18,406 nucleotides of DNA from Nitrospira bacterium HGW-Nitrospira-1 (GTDB lineage: Bacteria > Nitrospirota > Thermodesulfovibrionia > Thermodesulfovibrionales > UBA6898), in NCBI GenBank assembly GCA_002839535.1, contig PGYF01000011.1, positions 1 to 18,406 on the forward strand. The letters run 5' to 3'. Both the position numbers and the translations under genes were made by a program. How positions within the stretch are numbered: position 1 is the stretch's first letter; every line of letters starts with the position of its first letter. The notes beneath the pieces were generated by a model, which saw nothing but the letters and a program-made list of their open reading frames with translations, did not search any database and was not told the origin of the DNA. Below, in pieces: positions 15,488-18,406 of the stretch.

Positions 15488-16116
15488 AAAAACAGAAAAA
15501 AAAATCCAGCTTAAGAGAGACGATAGAGGCGATCCTTGTTGCCTTTGCCATAGCGCTCGTCATACGAACCTTTGTTATACAGGCCTTTAAGATCCCTTCA
15601 GGCTCGATGATCCCTACGCTCCAGGTAGGAGACCATCTCCTGGTAAATAAGTTTCTGCTGGGAACTCCTGTTGATGTGCCTTTTACAAATATTCATCTCT
15701 TCAACATGCCGGGGCTGAGAAACCCCCAAAGAGGTGACGTCATAGTTTTCAAGTATCCTGAAGACCCGACACGGGATTTTATCAAAAGGGTCATCGGCGT
15801 AGAGGGGGACAGCATCGAATCAAAAGACAAGACTTTGTTTGTGAACGGCCGCAGGCTTGTGGAGCCATATACACAGCATGTGGACAGTTTTATTAAACCT
15901 GCCGGCATGGATGGAAGGGATAATTTCGGGCCTGTTACTGTGCCAAAAGACAGGGTCTTTGTTATGGGAGACAATAGGGACCAAAGCTATGACAGCAGAT
16001 TCTGGGGATTTGTCGATCTTTCCATGATAAAAGGAAAGGCGATGATAATATACTGGTCATGGGCCAGCGACAGGACATGGGTCCGCTTTAGCCGTATAGG
16101 GAGGCTGATAAGATGA
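15484..16116 (+). CDS. lepB: Signal peptidase I
   Basis: This membrane protease removes signal peptides from exported proteins. The 210-residue protein has one N-terminal membrane segment (about 14-36) after a lysine-rich cytoplasmic start, the catalytic Ser41 in SGSMIPTL, and the catalytic Lys101 in DFIKRVIG. Later it has MGDNRDQSYDSRFWG, the conserved box near the C-terminus. A single membrane anchor and this size resemble the Gram-positive and delta-proteobacterial forms rather than the two-anchor E. coli enzyme. Its ATG overlaps the lepA stop (ATGA), and its own stop overlaps the ATG of the next gene in the same way. Confidence 0.97.
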   Translation: MKKQKKKSSLRETIEAILVAFAIALVIRTFVIQAFKIPSGSMIPTLQVGDHLLVNKFLLGTPVDVPFTNIHLFNMPGLRNPQRGDVIVFKYPEDPTRDFIKRVIGVEGDSIESKDKTLFVNGRRLVEPYTQHVDSFIKPAGMDGRDNFGPVTVPKDRVFVMGDNRDQSYDSRFWGFVDLSMIKGKAMIIYWSWASDRTWVRFSRIGRLIR

Positions 16117-16478
16117 TGAAAAAGATCGGAAACAGAGGCTTTGTGAAAGGGGTTTTTTTATTATTTGTTCTTGTTGCTGTTGTATTTGCAGGGATTTCAT
16201 TCGGCAAGCCGTACTACCGTTATTATAAGCTTGGCGCTTTTACAAAGGATTTTATGAAGCTGGACTCGGGTTCTATCGGAGAATACGGAAATACAGGCGG
16301 TCTCAGGAAAAATATTATGGATAATGCAGCGGAATTGAATGTGCCGCTTAGTGAAAAAAATCTGGAAATCAAAATAGTCAACAAATTTGTGTATGTCAAG
16401 GCGACCTGGTCGGAGACAGTGGATTTCTGGGGGTATTATCAGAAAAAATTGGATTTTGTCATGGAAAAGGACTATTGA
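16113..16478 (+). CDS. Small membrane-anchored protein of unknown function
   Basis: I do not recognise this 121-residue protein with certainty. It starts with a short basic stretch, one strong hydrophobic helix (about residues 11-31), then a predicted extracytoplasmic domain of about 90 residues rich in aromatic residues (KPYYRYYKLG, WSETVDFWGYYQKKLDF). There is no cysteine and no lipobox, so it is an anchored rather than a lipid-linked protein. In proteobacteria a gene for a small anchored DUF4845 protein often follows lepB; this one shares position, size and topology, and may be a divergent relative. The ribosome-binding site AGGGAGG (16098-16104) is excellent, 8 bases before the ATG, and the start overlaps the lepB stop. 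It directly abuts ribE. A role near signal peptidase is guessed from position only. Confidence 0.8.
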   Translation: MMKKIGNRGFVKGVFLLFVLVAVVFAGISFGKPYYRYYKLGAFTKDFMKLDSGSIGEYGNTGGLRKNIMDNAAELNVPLSEKNLEIKIVNKFVYVKATWSETVDFWGYYQKKLDFVMEKDY

Positions 16479-17114
16479 TTGTTTACCGGTCTGATTGTGG
16501 AGATGGGAGAGATAGTCTCCCTGACCAAAAAAGACAATGGCGCCCGCCTTGCGCTGCAGGCAAAGACTCTTGTCCATGACGCAGCCTTGGGAGACAGTAT
16601 CTCGGTGAACGGGACCTGCCTGACGGTTGTAGAGATAAAGGGCAATACGCTTTCATTTGATCTTTCCGATGAGACGCTTCGGTCAACGAATGTCGGGCAG
16701 TTAAAGATAAAGGACAGGGTGAACCTGGAACCGGCCTTGAGGCTGGATGCAAAGCTGGGAGGTCATTTCGTCACCGGACATATAGACGGTGTTGGAAAGA
16801 TAAAAGCAAAGACCCTGACAGGAGACATTTGCAGGATCGTTATCAGGACAGAAGGCCGCATTGCTGATTTTCTTGTAGAAAAAGGGTCTGTTGCGGTTGA
16901 CGGCATAAGCCTTACGGTAGTCGAGGTATTTAAGGACGGGTTCTCGATCGTTATTATTCCACATACGGCGCATCTGACGACCATTGGCTTTAAAGGCCCA
17001 GGGGATGCAGTCAATATTGAAGTTGATATTTTGGGTAAATATGTTTCAAAATTCCTGGGCAAGGGTCATGACGCCGGTTTTATGGATACTCTTTTGCGGG
17101 AAGGGTTTGCTTAA
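16479..17114 (+). CDS. ribE: Riboflavin synthase, alpha chain
   Basis: It converts two 6,7-dimethyl-8-ribityllumazine molecules into riboflavin and a pyrimidinedione. The 211-residue protein has two lumazine-binding repeats, the first starting MFTGLIVEMG with SVNGTCLTVVE at 42-52. The second has GGHFVTGHIDGVG (94-106) and AVDGISLTVVEV (139-150). Start is TTG, immediately after the stop of the preceding gene, with AAGGA (16467-16471) seven bases upstream; the family's conserved MFTG start supports it. It overlaps ribBA by 8 bp. The partner lumazine synthase (ribH) and ribD are not in the window, and there is no FMN riboswitch upstream, since this gene lies inside a longer operon. Confidence 0.96.
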   Translation: MFTGLIVEMGEIVSLTKKDNGARLALQAKTLVHDAALGDSISVNGTCLTVVEIKGNTLSFDLSDETLRSTNVGQLKIKDRVNLEPALRLDAKLGGHFVTGHIDGVGKIKAKTLTGDICRIVIRTEGRIADFLVEKGSVAVDGISLTVVEVFKDGFSIVIIPHTAHLTTIGFKGPGDAVNIEVDILGKYVSKFLGKGHDAGFMDTLLREGFA

Positions 17115-18312
17115 TGACACAATAGATGAAGCAATCGAGGATATTGCCAATGGCAGGATGGTGATCCTTGTAGATGACGAAGACCGCGAAAACGAGGGCG
17201 ATCTCTGCATGGCGGCTGAGAAGGTCACCCCCGAGGCGATCAATTTCATGGCAAAATACGGCAGGGGACTTATCTGTCTTTCCCTGACTCCGGAAAGGAC
17301 GGAAGAACTCAGGCTGCCGATGATGACTGCTGATAATACTTCGTCTTTCGGCACTGCATTTACTGTTTCAATAGAAGCAAAAAAGGGCGTTACAACAGGC
17401 ATTTCCGCTGCCGACAGGGCGGCTACCATACTGACGGCGATCAATCCCCTTACAAAAGCAGAGGATATTGCAAGGCCAGGGCATGTATTTCCACTTAGGG
17501 CAAAGTCTGGTGGCGTGCTGCAAAGGGCGGGTCAGACCGAGGGGTCTGTTGATCTTGCGAGACTGTCGGGTCTCAGTCCCTCAGGCGTCATATGCGAGAT
17601 CATGAACGATGACGGCACAATGGCCAGAGTGCCCGAGCTTTTAGAGTTTGCCGGGATGCATAATATAAAGATTGTTACCATTAAAGACCTTATACAACAC
17701 AGAATAAGGACCGAACGTTTTGTGCGCCGTGTTTCTACAACAAAACTGCCTACGGAATACGGGGGGGAATTTACCGCCATTGCCTATTCAAATGACCTGG
17801 ACAAAAATATTCATATTGCGCTGGTCAAAGGTGAAATCCGGACGGGTGATGAGGTCCTTGTACGGGTGCACTCTGAGTGCCTTACCGGAGACGTCTTTGG
17901 CTCAAGAAGGTGCGATTGCGGAGAACAACTACACAAGGCAATGAAGATTATAGAGGAAAACGGGCATGGAGTCATATTATATATGCGGCAGGAAGGCCGC
18001 GGCATTGGGCTGGTCAATAAATTGAAGGCCTATGAACTTCAGGACAAAGGCCTTGATACTGTCGAGGCGAATATCAAGCTGGGCTTTAAGGCAGACCTGA
18101 GAGATTACGGCATAGGCGCACAGATACTGGTTGACCTTGGAATTAGAAAGATGCGCCTGATGACCAATAATCCCAAGAAGATCGTTGGGCTTGAGGGCTA
18201 TGGACTGAAGGTAGTTGAACGTGTCCCGATGGAGATAAAACCTCATGAGAAAAATCTCGTATATCTGAAGACAAAGAAAAAGAAGCTCGGGCATATTTTA
18301 AATAAGGTGTGA
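17107..18312 (+). CDS. ribBA: Bifunctional 3,4-dihydroxy-2-butanone 4-phosphate synthase / GTP cyclohydrolase II
   Basis: The N-terminal half makes dihydroxybutanone phosphate from ribulose-5-phosphate; the C-terminal half opens GTP, so both branches of riboflavin synthesis start here. The 401-residue length matches Bacillus RibBA (about 398). The DHBP domain shows DDEDRENEGD (23-32), GTAFTVSIEA, GVTTGISAADRA and RPGHVFPLRAKSGGV. The GTP cyclohydrolase II half shows the zinc site Cys258, Cys269, Cys271 in SECLTGDVFGSRRCDC, RQEGRGIGL and DLRDYGIGAQIL. Residue 143 is Gln (AGQTEGSVDL, codon CAG 17533-17535), where most DHBP synthases have the metal-ligand His of GHTE. A longer reading from 16984 lies inside ribE; TTG 17107 gives the normal N-terminus and overlaps ribE by 8 bp. 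Confidence 0.94.
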   Translation: MLNDTIDEAIEDIANGRMVILVDDEDRENEGDLCMAAEKVTPEAINFMAKYGRGLICLSLTPERTEELRLPMMTADNTSSFGTAFTVSIEAKKGVTTGISAADRAATILTAINPLTKAEDIARPGHVFPLRAKSGGVLQRAGQTEGSVDLARLSGLSPSGVICEIMNDDGTMARVPELLEFAGMHNIKIVTIKDLIQHRIRTERFVRRVSTTKLPTEYGGEFTAIAYSNDLDKNIHIALVKGEIRTGDEVLVRVHSECLTGDVFGSRRCDCGEQLHKAMKIIEENGHGVILYMRQEGRGIGLVNKLKAYELQDKGLDTVEANIKLGFKADLRDYGIGAQILVDLGIRKMRLMTNNPKKIVGLEGYGLKVVERVPMEIKPHEKNLVYLKTKKKKLGHILNKV

Positions 18313-18316
18313 AGAA

Positions 18317-18337
18317 CCCTGTGCCAAGAGCACAGGG
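18317..18337 (+). terminator. Stem-loop after ribBA
   Basis: CCCTGTGC (18317-18324) pairs with GCACAGGG (18330-18337) around a five-base loop, 4 bp after the ribBA stop codon. No T-tract follows, so it is not a classical intrinsic terminator, but its position at the end of the six-gene run suggests a 3'-end or termination role. Confidence 0.5.
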
Positions 18338-18364
18338 CGTCAAAAGTCAAAACAAATTTATTCT

Positions 18365-18406
18365 GTCATTGTCCGGCTTGACCCCCGCATCAAGCATGCC
18401 CTCTGA
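18365..18406. repeat. Partial copy of the interspersed repeat, opposite arm
   Basis: GTCATTGTCCGGCTTGACC (18365-18383) matches the reverse complement of 54-72 in 18 of 19 bases, and CCCGCATCAAG (18384-18394) matches 1-11 exactly in direct orientation. The window then runs out. This is what the left arm and start of the interior of the element would look like, complementing the interior and right arm at the other end of the window. After 18394 the sequence differs from that after base 11. Confidence 0.6.

Noticed and set aside
16400..16480. FMN riboswitch before ribE
   Set aside because: This region is coding sequence of the small membrane protein, and no conserved RFN helices are visible.
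16984..17106. Longer RibBA N-terminus starting inside ribE
   Set aside because: The extra residues do not resemble RibBA, overlap ribE in another frame, and the conserved family start lies at about 17107.

Overview
The window looks like a chromosomal segment of a free-living, mid-GC bacterium. It carries 16 protein genes, nearly all core metabolism or housekeeping. Several traits fit a diderm anaerobic lineage such as Nitrospirota (Thermodesulfovibrionia-like) or the Desulfobacterota/Desulfuromonadota: the lysC-cimA pair, a HesB-like protein of the type whose relatives include selenoproteins, the cdaA-cdaR-glmM cluster, frequent AGG/AGA arginine codons, and interspersed palindromic repeats. 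The lineage is an inference; there is no rRNA or other phylogenetic marker of high rank here. I see no tRNA, rRNA, CRISPR array, insertion sequence, prophage or defence gene.

Layout. Bases 1-195 are non-coding and hold the end of an interspersed repeat plus a short tandem repeat. Bases 196-3505 (+) encode aspartate kinase, citramalate synthase and a PPC/DUF296 protein, linking aspartate-family and isoleucine biosynthesis. Bases 3511-5934 (-) encode a UDP-sugar dehydrogenase followed by a UDP-glucose 4-epimerase, both making activated sugars for surface polysaccharide. Bases 6076-7384 (+) encode a HesB/IscA-like protein and HemB (5-aminolevulinate dehydratase). Bases 7402-12565 (-) hold an operon reading cdaA, cdaR (YbbR), glmM, then comEC: cyclic di-AMP synthesis, its membrane partner, the peptidoglycan-precursor enzyme GlmM, and a DNA-uptake channel. 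Bases 12749-18312 (+) are a tightly packed run: ROK-family sugar kinase, LepA (EF4), signal peptidase I, a small membrane-anchored unknown, riboflavin synthase, and bifunctional RibBA.

Gene packing is tight. ATGA overlaps join cdaA/cdaR, cdaR/(first ATG of) glmM, lepA/lepB and lepB/the small protein. ribE and ribBA overlap by 8 bp, and kinase/lepA and small protein/ribE abut with no gap. Two convergent pairs are separated by only 5 and 17 bp. Both promoter-bearing divergent spacers (5935-6075 and 12566-12748) contain plausible sigma70-type elements.

I did not find a clearly new biological system. The points most worth a second look are: a Gln in place of the usual metal-ligand His in the DHBP-synthase half of RibBA; the HesB-like protein with a CxxxCxxC tail; the unknown 121-residue protein between lepB and ribE; the c-di-AMP/GlmM operon continuing into comEC across a perfect palindrome; and the fact that both ends of the window lie in copies of one interspersed repeat.
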